Origin: Achromobacter pulmonis
GTDB lineage: Bacteria; Pseudomonadota; Gammaproteobacteria; Burkholderiales; Burkholderiaceae_B
Direction: 5' to 3'
NCBI RefSeq assembly: GCF_902859765.1
Contig: NZ_CADIJV010000001.1
Span: 1-64,000, forward strand
Length of the DNA: 64,000 nt
Shown piece by piece: positions 1-11,715 of this stretch; within the stretch, counting starts at the first letter, position 1; each line of letters starts with the position of its first letter. A program made the position numbers and the translations under genes. The notes beneath the pieces were generated by a model. The model was not told the DNA's origin. It did no database searches and saw nothing but the letters and a program-made list of their open reading frames with translations.

Positions 1-1
1 C

Positions 2-151
2 GGCGCGGCAGCCGCGCAATGGTCGGCCGCGCCCGCGAGTACGCCCGCGGCCGCGTCGTCGGCCCGGCCGTCCACGCCGCAACCCGCCACGCCTCCCGCC
101 CAGCAGCCCAACCGCGCGCCGAATCCGTTCGGCGACCTGCTTACCAAGTGA
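2..151 (+). CDS. 3' end of a truncated upstream gene, product not identified
   Basis: An open frame enters from the left edge and stops with TGA at 149-151. The 49 visible codons are almost all Ala, Pro, Ser, Thr and Gln and end in NPFGDLLTK, so this is a low-complexity tail rather than a recognisable domain. It lies 71 nt upstream of tssB in the same direction and is probably another T6SS locus gene, perhaps one of the missing baseplate or membrane components. The family cannot be named from the tail. The overlapping open frame that runs into tssB from position 19 was not used as a start. Confidence 0.45.
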   Translation, partial: GAAAAQWSAAPASTPAAASSARPSTPQPATPPAQQPNRAPNPFGDLLTK

Positions 152-222
152 TTCGCCCGGGAGCGCCGCCCCGCGCGGCGCGCCCCGGTCCGACAGACCC
201 GATCCTTTGCACGGAGCCTTCC

Positions 223-738
223 ATGGCCAAGAAAGAAAGCGTTCAGAAACGATTGCAGAAAGTCCGTCCGCCGCGCGTTCAGCTTACGTATGACGTGGAA
301 AAGGGCGATGCCATCGAACAAAAGGAACTTCCCTTCGTCGTCGGCGTGGTGGGCGATTTTTCGGCGCAGTCCGAGGCCGAACTGCCGCGCCTGAAGGATC
401 GCAAGTTCGTCAACATCGATGTCGATAATTTCGACGACGTGATGCGCGGACTGGAGCCACGCGCGGCGTACCGGGTGAAGAACCGCCTGACGGAAGAGGG
501 CGGCACGTTCGGCGTGGACATGAAGTTCCGCTCCATCGAGGATTTCCGTCCGGAAGCCGTGGTGCAGCAAGTGGACCCGCTGCGCGAACTGCTGGACATC
601 CGCACCAAGCTGGCCGACCTGCGCAACAAGCTGGCCGGCAATGACAAGCTCGAAGACCTGCTGGGCGAAGTGCTGACCAGCACCGAAAAGCTGCAACAGC
701 TGACCAGCGAGACCGACAAGGGAGGCCGCAATGAGTAA
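223..738 (+). CDS. tssB: TssB, T6SS contractile sheath small subunit
   Basis: The 171-aa product is the small sheath protein (VipA type) that pairs with TssC to form the contractile tube around the Hcp shaft in the cytoplasm. Family features seen are the N-terminal MAKKESVQKRLQKVRPPRV, the VVGVVGDFSA segment near residues 45-54, and a C-terminal helix beginning near DPLRELLDIRTKLADL. The frame is open further upstream to position 19, but ATG 223 matches the family N-terminus and length. The end overlaps tssC by 8 nt, so the two are translationally coupled, as expected for subunits of one heteromeric sheath. Confidence 0.95.
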   Translation: MAKKESVQKRLQKVRPPRVQLTYDVEKGDAIEQKELPFVVGVVGDFSAQSEAELPRLKDRKFVNIDVDNFDDVMRGLEPRAAYRVKNRLTEEGGTFGVDMKFRSIEDFRPEAVVQQVDPLRELLDIRTKLADLRNKLAGNDKLEDLLGEVLTSTEKLQQLTSETDKGGRNE

Positions 739-2224
739 TTCCGCCGCCGCGCAAAACGCCGCCGCCACCGCTTCCGATGCCCAGGGCGGGCTGTTGGACC
801 AGATCGTCGAGCAAAGCCGCGTCGCCAAATCCACCGCCGAGCATGATCGCGCCAAGGACATCATCGGCGAGCTGGTGCGCGAAGTCATGAAGGGCACCGT
901 GGTGGTGTCCGACAACCTGTCGGCCATGCTGGACGCGCGCGTCGCCGAACTGGACCGCCTGATTTCGGCCCAGCTCAGCGAAGTGATGCACGCACCGGAA
1001 TTCCAGAAGCTCGAAAGCACCTGGCGCGGCCTGCACTACCTGTGCCAGGAGACGGATACCAGCCCGATGCTGAAGATCAAGGTGCTGAACGTCACCAAGC
1101 GCGACCTGGTGCGCGACTTCCAGACCGCGATCGACTTCGATCAGAGCCTGATGTTCAAGAAGGTGTACGAAGAGGAATTCGGCACCTTCGGCGGCGCCCC
1201 GTTCGGCGCGCTGCTGGGCAACTTCGAGATCACGCGCCAGCCCGAGGACATGTATTTCATCGAGCAGATGTCGCACGTGGCCGCCGCGTCGCACGCGCCG
1301 TTCATCGCCTCGGCATCGCCCGAGCTGCTGGGGCTGGACAGTTTCGCCGACCTGGGCCGCCCGCGCGACCTGGCCAAGGTATTCGACACCGTGGAATACA
1401 CCAAGTGGCGCAGCTTCCGCGATTCGGAGGATTCGCGCTACGTCGGCCTGACCATGCCGCGTTTTCTGGGCCGCCTGCCCTACGACCCGGTCGAGGGCAC
1501 CACGGTCGAAGGCTTCAATTTCGTCGAGGATGTGGACGGCACCGATCACGCCAAGTACCTGTGGTGCAACGCCGCCTGGGCCTTCGGCGCGCGCCTGACG
1601 GCGGCCTTCGCCGATTTTGGCTGGTGCGCGGCGATCCGGGGCGTGGAAGGCGGCGGGCTGGTGGAGAACCTGCCCACCCATACCTTCAAGACGGACGACG
1701 GTGAAATCGCCCTCAAGTGCCCGACCGAAATCGCCATTACCGACCGCCGGGAAAAGGAACTGAGCGACCTGGGGCTGATCCCGCTGGTGCATTGCAAGAA
1801 CTCGGATTACGCGGCTTTCTTCGGCGCCCAGTCGGTGCAGAAGGCCAAGAAGTACAACACGGACAGCGCCAACGCCAACGCGGTGTTGTCGGCGCAGCTG
1901 CAATACATCTTCTCGGTATCGCGCGTGGCGCACTACCTGAAGGCGATGATGCGCGACAAGATCGGCAGCTTCGCGTCGGCGCAGTCCGTAGAGAGTTTCC
2001 TGAATCGCTGGGTGTCGCAGTATGTGCTGCTGGACGACAACGCGACGCAGGAACAAAAAGCGCAGTTCCCGCTGCGCGAAGCTTCGGTGCAAGTGGCCGA
2101 GGTGCCCGGGCGCCCCGGCGTCTTCCGTGCCGTGGCGTTCTTGCGGCCGCATTTCCAGCTTGACGAACTCTCGATTTCCCTGCGCCTGGTCGCCGAATTG
2201 CCGGCCCAGGCCCAGAAATCCTGA
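731..2224 (+). CDS. tssC: TssC, T6SS contractile sheath large subunit
   Basis: The 497-aa length is typical for TssC (VipB type), the large sheath subunit. Contraction drives the Hcp/VgrG needle out, and ClpV then disassembles the sheath by gripping the TssC N-terminus. Conserved stretches include MLDARVAELDRLISAQL, FQKLESTWRGLHYL and FGARLTAAFADFGW. The ATG lies inside the last codons of tssB, preceded by GGAGG at 721-725. A 45-nt gap separates it from hcp. Confidence 0.96.
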   Translation: MSNSAAAQNAAATASDAQGGLLDQIVEQSRVAKSTAEHDRAKDIIGELVREVMKGTVVVSDNLSAMLDARVAELDRLISAQLSEVMHAPEFQKLESTWRGLHYLCQETDTSPMLKIKVLNVTKRDLVRDFQTAIDFDQSLMFKKVYEEEFGTFGGAPFGALLGNFEITRQPEDMYFIEQMSHVAAASHAPFIASASPELLGLDSFADLGRPRDLAKVFDTVEYTKWRSFRDSEDSRYVGLTMPRFLGRLPYDPVEGTTVEGFNFVEDVDGTDHAKYLWCNAAWAFGARLTAAFADFGWCAAIRGVEGGGLVENLPTHTFKTDDGEIALKCPTEIAITDRREKELSDLGLIPLVHCKNSDYAAFFGAQSVQKAKKYNTDSANANAVLSAQLQYIFSVSRVAHYLKAMMRDKIGSFASAQSVESFLNRWVSQYVLLDDNATQEQKAQFPLREASVQVAEVPGRPGVFRAVAFLRPHFQLDELSISLRLVAELPAQAQKS

Positions 2225-2269
2225 GCGTCATTGCACTGACAACTCATCCATTCAAAGAGGTTATCGACA

Positions 2270-2773
2270 ATGAAGGACATCTACGTCAAGTTCGGCAATC
2301 CTGCGCTCAAGGGCGAGTCGCAAGACAAGGACCATCCGGATTGGATCGAAGTCAGCTCGTGGCGCCACGAGATCATCCAGCCGCGTTCGGCCACTGCCTC
2401 GACCTCGGGCGGCCATACCGCCGAGCGCACCGAACATGGGGAAATGGTCTTCACCAAGGACCTGGACGTGGTCAGCCCGTTGCTGTATCAGCACGCCTCG
2501 GGCGGCACCACCTTCGATGAGGTCACGATCGACTTCCTGCGCGCCGACGGCGAGGGCAACCGCGTCAAGTACCTCGAAATCAAGCTGAAGTACGTGATCA
2601 TCGCGCGCGTGGCGCCGGAGGTGGTTGCCGAAGGCCTGCCGCACGAGTCCTTCTCGCTGAAGTACGCCGCGGTGCAGTGGAAGTACACGCAGCAGAAGGT
2701 GGGCGGCAATCAGGGCGGCAATGCCCAGGGCGCCTGGAGCCTGACCAAGAACGACAAGACCTATTCGGTCTGA
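2270..2773 (+). CDS. tssD: Hcp (TssD), T6SS inner tube protein
   Basis: The 167-aa Hcp protein forms hexameric rings that stack into the secreted tube inside the TssB/C sheath and can carry small effectors. The start MKDIYVKFGNPALKGES and the WIEVSSWRHEIIQPRS segment are characteristic of the family. A purine-rich site (AGAGG) precedes the ATG. It is followed by a hairpin with a T6 run before tssE, which may let hcp be expressed more strongly than the genes downstream, as is usual for this abundant component. Confidence 0.95.
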   Translation: MKDIYVKFGNPALKGESQDKDHPDWIEVSSWRHEIIQPRSATASTSGGHTAERTEHGEMVFTKDLDVVSPLLYQHASGGTTFDEVTIDFLRADGEGNRVKYLEIKLKYVIIARVAPEVVAEGLPHESFSLKYAAVQWKYTQQKVGGNQGGNAQGAWSLTKNDKTYSV

Positions 2774-2793
2774 TCGCGGCCGGCAGGTTGGAA

Positions 2794-2826
2794 GACCGCG
2801 GCCCGAGCCGGGTCGCTGTCTTTTTT
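2794..2826 (+). terminator. Hairpin plus T-run between hcp and tssE
   Basis: GACC (2794-2797) pairs with GGTC (2811-2814) and the adjacent GGC/GCC extends the stem past a small internal loop. Six T residues follow at 2821-2826. The stem is imperfect and a few bases separate it from the T-run, so this looks like a leaky terminator or attenuator inside the T6SS operon rather than its end. Confidence 0.45.
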
Positions 2827-2839
2827 ATTCGAGGCCCCG

Positions 2840-3325
2840 ATGAAAGGATTCGAACCGAGTCTGTTCGACAAGTTGTTCGAAGCAGAGGGCCAGTCGCCCT
2901 ATGCGTTGCGGCGTTTGTCGATCGAGGAAATGAAGGAGACGGTGGCGCGCGACATCGAGGCCCTGTTGAATACCCGCATGGTGTTCACCGAGCAGGATCT
3001 GCGGCGCTACCCGAACTGCCAGCGCTCGTTGCTGACGTACGGGCTGTCGGACTTCTCCGGGCTGAGCCTGGCGAGCCACTACGACCGCGAGTTCATCTGC
3101 CGTTCGCTGGAGCAGGCGATCGCGCGGCATGAGCCGAGATTGACGCACGTACGGGTCATGCTGCAGGTCGACAGCCGGGCCACGTCGGTGCTGTATTTCG
3201 CGATCACGGCCATGCTGGACGTGGGGCCGGCTCACGAGCCCGTGACCTTCGACGCGACCTTGCAGCCCTCGACCCTGCAGTACTCCGTGACCAAGGGCTG
3301 GGCCAAAAGCCCGGCCACGGTCTGA
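2840..3325 (+). CDS. tssE: TssE, gp25-like baseplate wedge protein
   Basis: The 161-aa TssE resembles phage T4 gp25 and sits in the T6SS baseplate, where it helps nucleate sheath polymerisation. The segment VARDIEALLNTR near residues 34-45 corresponds to the conserved gp25 motif region. It is followed by YGLSDFSGLSLAS, also typical. The gene lies 66 nt after hcp and 51 nt before tssF, keeping the usual tss order. Confidence 0.93.
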   Translation: MKGFEPSLFDKLFEAEGQSPYALRRLSIEEMKETVARDIEALLNTRMVFTEQDLRRYPNCQRSLLTYGLSDFSGLSLASHYDREFICRSLEQAIARHEPRLTHVRVMLQVDSRATSVLYFAITAMLDVGPAHEPVTFDATLQPSTLQYSVTKGWAKSPATV

Positions 3326-3376
3326 CGCATCGGTCGGTGGCGCAGGTGCGCCGGCGCGCCGGACAGGAACACATCA

Positions 3377-5215
3377 ATGGAAGAATTGCTGCCCTATTAC
3401 GAGCGCGAACTTGGCTTCTTGCGAACCTCGTCGCGCGACTTCGCCGAGCGCTATCCGAAGATCGCCGCGCGTTTGGGGCTGTCGGGCGAGACCTGCGAGG
3501 ACCCGCACGTCGAGCGCATGATCGAGTCGTTCGCCTTGCTCAGCGCCCGCATCAACAAGAAGCTGGACGACGATTACCCAGAATTCACCGAAGCGCTGTT
3601 CGAGGTGATGTACCCGCATTACCTGCGGCCGTTTCCCTCCTGCAGCGTCGCCCAGTTCGACCTGGGCGGCGCCGGCGCCCAGCTGACCGCGCCCGTGCGT
3701 ATCGGCCGCGGCACCGAATTGAAATCGCATCCGGTGCGCGGCGTGTCGTGCCGCTTCCGCACGGCTTATGAGGTCACGCTGGCGCCCGTCGAGGTGCAGC
3801 GCGCGGGGTTCGTGTCCAGCGCCAATGCCCCGGCCACGGCCAAGCTGCCCGCCGGCGTCACTGGCCGCTTCTCGGTCACGCTGGGGTGCCTGGGCGAGAG
3901 CCAGCATTTCGGCATGCCGGGTATCGACCGGCTGCGCCTTTATCTGCACGGCGAACCGTCGTTCGTGGCGGCGCTGCGCGACGCCTTGTTTCTGCGCGCG
4001 GCCGCGGCCTATGTCGAGCTGCAGCCGGGGCGCTGGGAGCGCTTGCCGGCGATTCCGCTGGCGCAGGTCGGACTGGCCGAGGAAGATGCGCTGATCGATT
4101 TTCCGGCCAGTTCGCATCCGGCGTATCGCCTTCTGGCCGAGTATTTCGTCTTTGCCGAGAAATTCAATTTCGTCGATATCGACCTGGCGGCGCTGCGCCC
4201 CTATCTGGGCAATGCGCGGCAGTTCACGCTGCACCTGCCGGTGAGCGGGCTGCGCGCCGATTCCAATACGGCGCGGCTACTGGAGTCGACCTCGGCCGAC
4301 AATCTGCGGCTGGGCTGCTCGCCGGTGGTCAACCTGTTCACCCAGCGCGCCGATCCGATCCGCGTGACCCACGCGGCCGAATCCTATCCCGTGGTGGCCG
4401 ATGCACGGCGCGCCTACGGATACGAGGTCTATTCCATCGACCGGGTGCGCCAGGTACGGCAGAACGCCCAGGGCGACGCAGTGGTGGATTTCCGGCCGTT
4501 CTACTCATTGCATCATGGCGAGTCGCCGGAGTCCGCCGGTCATTATTGGACGATGCGGCGCGATGCCGCGATGGCGCAGCGCAGCCCGGGATACGAAACC
4601 GAGATTTCAATTGTCGATATCGATTTCGATCCGTCGGTGCCGCAGACCGAAACCCTGAGCCTGGACCTGACCTGCACCAACCGCGACCTGCCGGCGCAGA
4701 TCGCGGTAGGGCAGGCGGGCGGCGACCTGTTCCTGGAAGGCGGCACCGTCGCGCGCGCCATCCGGATGCTGCGCCGGCCGACGCATTCGCATCGCTTCCA
4801 GCAGGGACGCGCGGCGCATTGGCGGCTGATTTCGCATCTGGCGCTGAACCACTTGTCGCTGGTACAGAGCGGCCTGCCCGCCTTGAAGGAAACCCTGCGG
4901 CTGTACGACCTGTCGGGGTCGGCGGTGGCGGCGCGCCAGATCGAAGGCCTGGTCGGCCTGGACTACAAGCCAGCCACGCACTGGCTGCCGGGAGAGCCAT
5001 TCGCCACTTTCGTGCGCGGTATCGAGATTCGTCTCACCGTCAATGAAGATCACTTCGTGGGCACCAGCCTGCATGCCTTCGTGGCCGTGATCAACCGGTT
5101 CTTTGGCCTGTATGTGCACGCCAACAGCTTCGTGCAGTTGGTCGTGCTGTCGCGCCGCGGCGCGGAGGAATTACTACGATGCCCCCCATGCAACGGCGAC
5201 GCCATCCTAGCGTGA
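3377..5215 (+). CDS. tssF: TssF, T6SS baseplate protein
   Basis: The 612-aa length and the start MEELLPYYERELGFLR are diagnostic for TssF (VasA/ImpG), a baseplate wedge protein that works with TssG, TssE and TssK. The segment YPKIAARLGL and the ending with FVQLVVLS followed by a short tail agree with the family. AGGAAC lies upstream of the ATG. The end overlaps the tssG start by 37 nt, implying coupled synthesis of the TssF2-TssG wedge. Confidence 0.95.
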   Translation: MEELLPYYERELGFLRTSSRDFAERYPKIAARLGLSGETCEDPHVERMIESFALLSARINKKLDDDYPEFTEALFEVMYPHYLRPFPSCSVAQFDLGGAGAQLTAPVRIGRGTELKSHPVRGVSCRFRTAYEVTLAPVEVQRAGFVSSANAPATAKLPAGVTGRFSVTLGCLGESQHFGMPGIDRLRLYLHGEPSFVAALRDALFLRAAAAYVELQPGRWERLPAIPLAQVGLAEEDALIDFPASSHPAYRLLAEYFVFAEKFNFVDIDLAALRPYLGNARQFTLHLPVSGLRADSNTARLLESTSADNLRLGCSPVVNLFTQRADPIRVTHAAESYPVVADARRAYGYEVYSIDRVRQVRQNAQGDAVVDFRPFYSLHHGESPESAGHYWTMRRDAAMAQRSPGYETEISIVDIDFDPSVPQTETLSLDLTCTNRDLPAQIAVGQAGGDLFLEGGTVARAIRMLRRPTHSHRFQQGRAAHWRLISHLALNHLSLVQSGLPALKETLRLYDLSGSAVAARQIEGLVGLDYKPATHWLPGEPFATFVRGIEIRLTVNEDHFVGTSLHAFVAVINRFFGLYVHANSFVQLVVLSRRGAEELLRCPPCNGDAILA

Positions 5216-6270
5216 TGGATGCGCTGCTGGCAGAGCCGCAGCGCTTCAAGTTTTTCCAGGCGGTGCGCCTGCTGGAACAGTGCTTCGCGCGCCAGGAACG
5301 CGGCGCGACCCGTCACCCCGTACCGGTGCACCTGCGCTTTCCCAACGCGCCGGGGCTGGGCTTTCCGCCGAGCGAAATTGTCGATGCCGTGGCGTACGAC
5401 AAGAATGGCGAGGTGCTGGCCGACCAGGCGGCGCGCCAGGCCGCGGTGGCCGAAGGTCGGCTGGGCCGGGTGGACGTGACGCCGGCCTTCTTCGGCCTGC
5501 TGGGCGGCCAGGGCGCGTTGCCGCTGCATTATTCCGAAATGCTGGCGCAACGGGAGAGCCTGCGGCGCGACCGCGGCGCGCGCGCCTTTTTCGACATTTT
5601 CTCGAACCGGGCGGCGGCGCTGTTCTACGCCGCCTGGAAGAAATACCGCATGTCATTGCGGCATGAAACCGAGCAGGACCATCATTACCTGCCGCTGTTG
5701 CTGGCCCTGGGCGGCATCGGCCATCCGGCACTGCGCGACCGGCTGCACAATGGCGCCGGCCGGGTGTTCGACGAATCCGTGGCCCACTACGCCGCGGCCG
5801 CGCGCCAGCGGCCCGTATCGGCGCCGTTCCTGCAGCGTGTGCTGCAGGATTACTTTGGCGTGCCGCTGCGGGTGGAGCAGTTCGTGGGCCGCTGGTATGA
5901 CGTGCCGCCGCAGAACCGTACCCAGTTGGGACAACCGGGCGCCGTGCTGGGCGTGTCCGCGCTGGCGGGCGATCGTATCTGGCAGCGCGACCTGCGCATC
6001 CGGTTGTGGATCGGTCCGTTGTCGCGCCAGGCCTTCGGCGATTTCCTGCCGGGCGGCGAGCGCGCGCAGGCGCTCGAAAAACTGCTGACGATGTTCGGCG
6101 GCATGACGTTCGAGTACGAAGTGCGGCTGGTTCTGGCGCGCGAGAGCGTTGCGCCCAGCCAGCTGGGCGGGGACGGCCAAGTGCGCCTGGGCTGGAATTC
6201 GTTCCTGTGCAGCGGGCCGGCGAACGAGGACCGCGACGACGCCAGCTACGAGCTGCACACCATTCATTGA
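5179..6270 (+). CDS. tssG: TssG, T6SS baseplate protein
   Basis: The 363-aa product matches TssG (VasB/ImpH), which joins TssF in the baseplate wedge. Family features are LLAEPQRFKFFQAVRLLE near the start, the HYSEML and FFDIFSNRAAALFYAAW segments, and the later FVGRWYDVP. Start choice: GGAGG at 5164-5168 fits the ATG at 5179, well inside tssF. A second in-frame ATG at 5215 overlaps the tssF stop and would give a protein 12 residues shorter, which remains possible. Confidence 0.94.
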   Translation: MPPMQRRRHPSVMDALLAEPQRFKFFQAVRLLEQCFARQERGATRHPVPVHLRFPNAPGLGFPPSEIVDAVAYDKNGEVLADQAARQAAVAEGRLGRVDVTPAFFGLLGGQGALPLHYSEMLAQRESLRRDRGARAFFDIFSNRAAALFYAAWKKYRMSLRHETEQDHHYLPLLLALGGIGHPALRDRLHNGAGRVFDESVAHYAAAARQRPVSAPFLQRVLQDYFGVPLRVEQFVGRWYDVPPQNRTQLGQPGAVLGVSALAGDRIWQRDLRIRLWIGPLSRQAFGDFLPGGERAQALEKLLTMFGGMTFEYEVRLVLARESVAPSQLGGDGQVRLGWNSFLCSGPANEDRDDASYELHTIH

Positions 6271-6292
6271 TCCCATTCCAACGTAGAGACCC

Positions 6293-8998
<2,706 letters not shown>

Positions 8999-9015
8999 CC
9001 AGAGGAGACGCCGAC

Positions 9016-11715
9016 ATGGCCCTTGAATCCGCCGCTGCCAGCCTGTTGGGCGCAGGCTTTACCCAGGCCGACCGCCTGTTGGACCTGACGACGCCGCTGG
9101 GGCAGGACAAATTGCTGGCCGAGCGGCTGCATGGCAGCGAACAACTGAGCGATGGCGGCTTCGTGCTGCACCTGGACGCGCTCTCCGACGATGCGCACAT
9201 TCCGCTGAAGTCGCTGATCGGCCAGCCCGCGCAGGTGAAGCTGCAGACGGCGCTGGGACGTGACGAACACCGCGTCTGGTGCGGCCTGGTGACCGAGGCG
9301 CGATTCGAGGGGGCCAACGGCGGCTTTGCCCGCTACCGCCTGCGCATCGAGCCTTGGCTGGCGTTGCTGCGCCAGCGGCGCGACAGCTTTGCGTTCCAGG
9401 ATCTGTCGGTGATCGACATTGTCGACAGCGTGTTTGGCGACTACCAGGGGCAGGGCGCGCTGGCGCCCCAGTGGCGCTGGGAAGTGAAGGACCGCGAGGC
9501 CTATGCCAAGCGCAGCCTGACGATCCAGTACCGCGAAACCGACTTTGCCTTCGTGGAGCGCCTGCTGGCCGAAGAGGGACTGTTTTACTGGGTCGAGCAT
9601 GAAGCCGGCGAGGGCGGGCCCGGCGCCCACACCCTCGTCATCGCCGACCATAATGGCGCTTTCGGGGCGGGCCCGCAGGACAGCATCCCGTTTCAGCGCG
9701 CCGATGCCACCGAGGCGCAGGACTCGATCCAGGTCTGGCGCCAGAGCCGTGCCTGGCGCACCAACGCCGTGCGCCTGGCCACCTGGGACTATCGCGCCAT
9801 GCACGCGCGCCAGGCCAGCGCCCAGGTCGAAGACACGTTCGCCAATGCGATGGAACTGGCGGACTCGGACTACCCCGGGCAGTACCTGTTCGAGGATGGC
9901 GCGCAGGGCGAGCGGCTGGCGCACAACGCGCTGGCGGCGCAGCGCGTGCGCCAGTCGCGCTACGAAGGCGAGGGCACGGCGCGTACCCTGGCGCCGGGGC
10001 AGCGCTTCACCCTGACGGGACACTGGGGGCCGTCACAAGACGCGGGCGCGGAATTCGTGGTGATCGCCATCGGCCATGAGGCCCGCAACAATTTCGACGA
10101 AAGCCTGGGCCGGGCCGTGACGCAGGCGCTGGGCGCGGCGGGCGCAGCCGCGGACAGCGAGGCGGACTTCTATCGCAACCGCTTCGAAGCCATTGCCGCC
10201 ACGCTGGAATACCGGCCCAGCACGCGCGATGGCCGCGGCGCGCGGCTGCATCCGCGCCCCACCGTGCATGGCGCGCAGACCGCGCTGGTGGTTGGCGCCG
10301 GCGATCCGGTCCATACCGATCGCGACCATCGCATCAAGATCCAATTCCATTGGCAGCGCGGCAGCGCGTCGAGCAACCGCCAGGTTCATCCGGCCGGCGA
10401 CGACAACGCGCCGGCCAGCGACACCCTGGGTACATGGGTGCGCGTGGCCGAGCCGGTGGCCGGGTCGGACTGGGGCGGGCATTTCGTGCCGCGCCTGGGG
10501 CAGGAGGTGCTGGTGCAGTTCATGCATGGCGATATCGACCGCCCCGTCGTGGTTGGCGCCCTGTACAACGGCGCCGGCGCCGAGAACGCGGCGATCAACC
10601 AGGTGCAGGGCGGCGCGGCCAAGGCCACCGGCAACGCGCCCGCCTGGTTCGCGGGCAGCGAGGCGGGGCATGCGCACAACGTGGTGATGTCGGGTTTCAA
10701 GACCCAGGCGCTGGCCGCCAGCGGGCAGGGCATGGGCGGCTACAACCAGCTGGTGCAGGACGACACGCCGGGCCAGTCGCGGTTGACGGCATCGACCTCG
10801 CAGGCCGAAGCGCGGTTGAACCTGGGGCATCTGAAGCAGCAGCGCGATAACGAGCGGCTGTCGGACCTGGGCCATGGCGCCGAGCTGGCCACCAGCGAGG
10901 CGTTGGCGTTGCGGGCGGGGGCCGGGCTGCTGATCAGCGCCGACAAGCGCGAAGACGCGGCGGGCGGCCTGCTGGATAGCGAAGAGGCCATCAGGCTGAT
11001 GGAAACGGCCATCGAGCAGGCCGGCGAATTGTCCGCCACCGCCGGCCGCCAGGAAGCTGGGCTCCCAGGCGATGCGGACAAGCCGCGGGCCTTGAACGAG
11101 TTGGACGCGGTGCGCGGGATCCTGGAAGGCAGCCAGGCCGAGGCCGAGGCGCGCGTGCCGGCCTACACCCAGCCGCATATCCAGGTCAGCGCGCCCAAGG
11201 GAATCGGCCAGTACACGCCGCGCAATGCCTATATGGTGGCTGGCGCCACGTTGTGCCAGGTCGCCCCGGACGTGAATTGGGCGGCGGGCGCGGACCTGTC
11301 GATGTGCGTGGCGCAAGGGGTGGTGCTGTTCACCAAGGGCCTGGGCGGCGACGGCCGCGCGGTGGACCAGCAGGGCATCCGCCTGCACGCGGCGGGCGGG
11401 CAGCTGCGGCTGCACAGTCAGAAGGCGCGCATACGGCTGGCGGCGGAGAAGACGGTGACACTGGTGTCGGCGCAGGGCGCGGTGGAGGTGAACGCGGCCC
11501 GCAAGGTCCTGGCCACGGCCGCCGGCGCGTATATGCGTATCGAAGGCGGCGGCATTCAGCTGCATGCGCCCGGCAAGGTGGAACTGAAGGCGGGCGTGCA
11601 TAACTGGGTCGGGCCGCAAAGCGGCGCCGGGCCCGCGCAACCACCGCAGGGCGATCTGGAAGGCTGCGCCGCGGCGCTCGAGGACGCGGCCGGCAGCGGC
11701 GCATTGGCGGCATGA
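9016..11715 (+). CDS. vgrG: VgrG (TssI), T6SS spike protein with DUF2345 domain
   Basis: The 899-aa VgrG trimer tips the Hcp tube and carries effectors. The first ~430 residues form the gp27-like base, followed by the gp5-like OB fold (HRIKIQFHWQRG, then GTWVRVAEP and HFVPRLGQEVLVQF near residues 440-510). The DUF2345 beta-prism region (about 730-870) ends in VELKAGVHNWVG. No separate enzymatic domain follows, only a short Ala/Gly tail, so toxicity is probably delivered by the downstream cargo. A strong GAGGAG site precedes the ATG. The stop overlaps the next gene as ATGA. Confidence 0.95.
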   Translation: MALESAAASLLGAGFTQADRLLDLTTPLGQDKLLAERLHGSEQLSDGGFVLHLDALSDDAHIPLKSLIGQPAQVKLQTALGRDEHRVWCGLVTEARFEGANGGFARYRLRIEPWLALLRQRRDSFAFQDLSVIDIVDSVFGDYQGQGALAPQWRWEVKDREAYAKRSLTIQYRETDFAFVERLLAEEGLFYWVEHEAGEGGPGAHTLVIADHNGAFGAGPQDSIPFQRADATEAQDSIQVWRQSRAWRTNAVRLATWDYRAMHARQASAQVEDTFANAMELADSDYPGQYLFEDGAQGERLAHNALAAQRVRQSRYEGEGTARTLAPGQRFTLTGHWGPSQDAGAEFVVIAIGHEARNNFDESLGRAVTQALGAAGAAADSEADFYRNRFEAIAATLEYRPSTRDGRGARLHPRPTVHGAQTALVVGAGDPVHTDRDHRIKIQFHWQRGSASSNRQVHPAGDDNAPASDTLGTWVRVAEPVAGSDWGGHFVPRLGQEVLVQFMHGDIDRPVVVGALYNGAGAENAAINQVQGGAAKATGNAPAWFAGSEAGHAHNVVMSGFKTQALAASGQGMGGYNQLVQDDTPGQSRLTASTSQAEARLNLGHLKQQRDNERLSDLGHGAELATSEALALRAGAGLLISADKREDAAGGLLDSEEAIRLMETAIEQAGELSATAGRQEAGLPGDADKPRALNELDAVRGILEGSQAEAEARVPAYTQPHIQVSAPKGIGQYTPRNAYMVAGATLCQVAPDVNWAAGADLSMCVAQGVVLFTKGLGGDGRAVDQQGIRLHAAGGQLRLHSQKARIRLAAEKTVTLVSAQGAVEVNAARKVLATAAGAYMRIEGGGIQLHAPGKVELKAGVHNWVGPQSGAGPAQPPQGDLEGCAAALEDAAGSGALAA

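Noticed and set aside
11253-11603. A possible small gene inside vgrG in another frame
   Set aside because: The translation is only Gly/Arg-rich and the vgrG frame has the conserved DUF2345 domain here.
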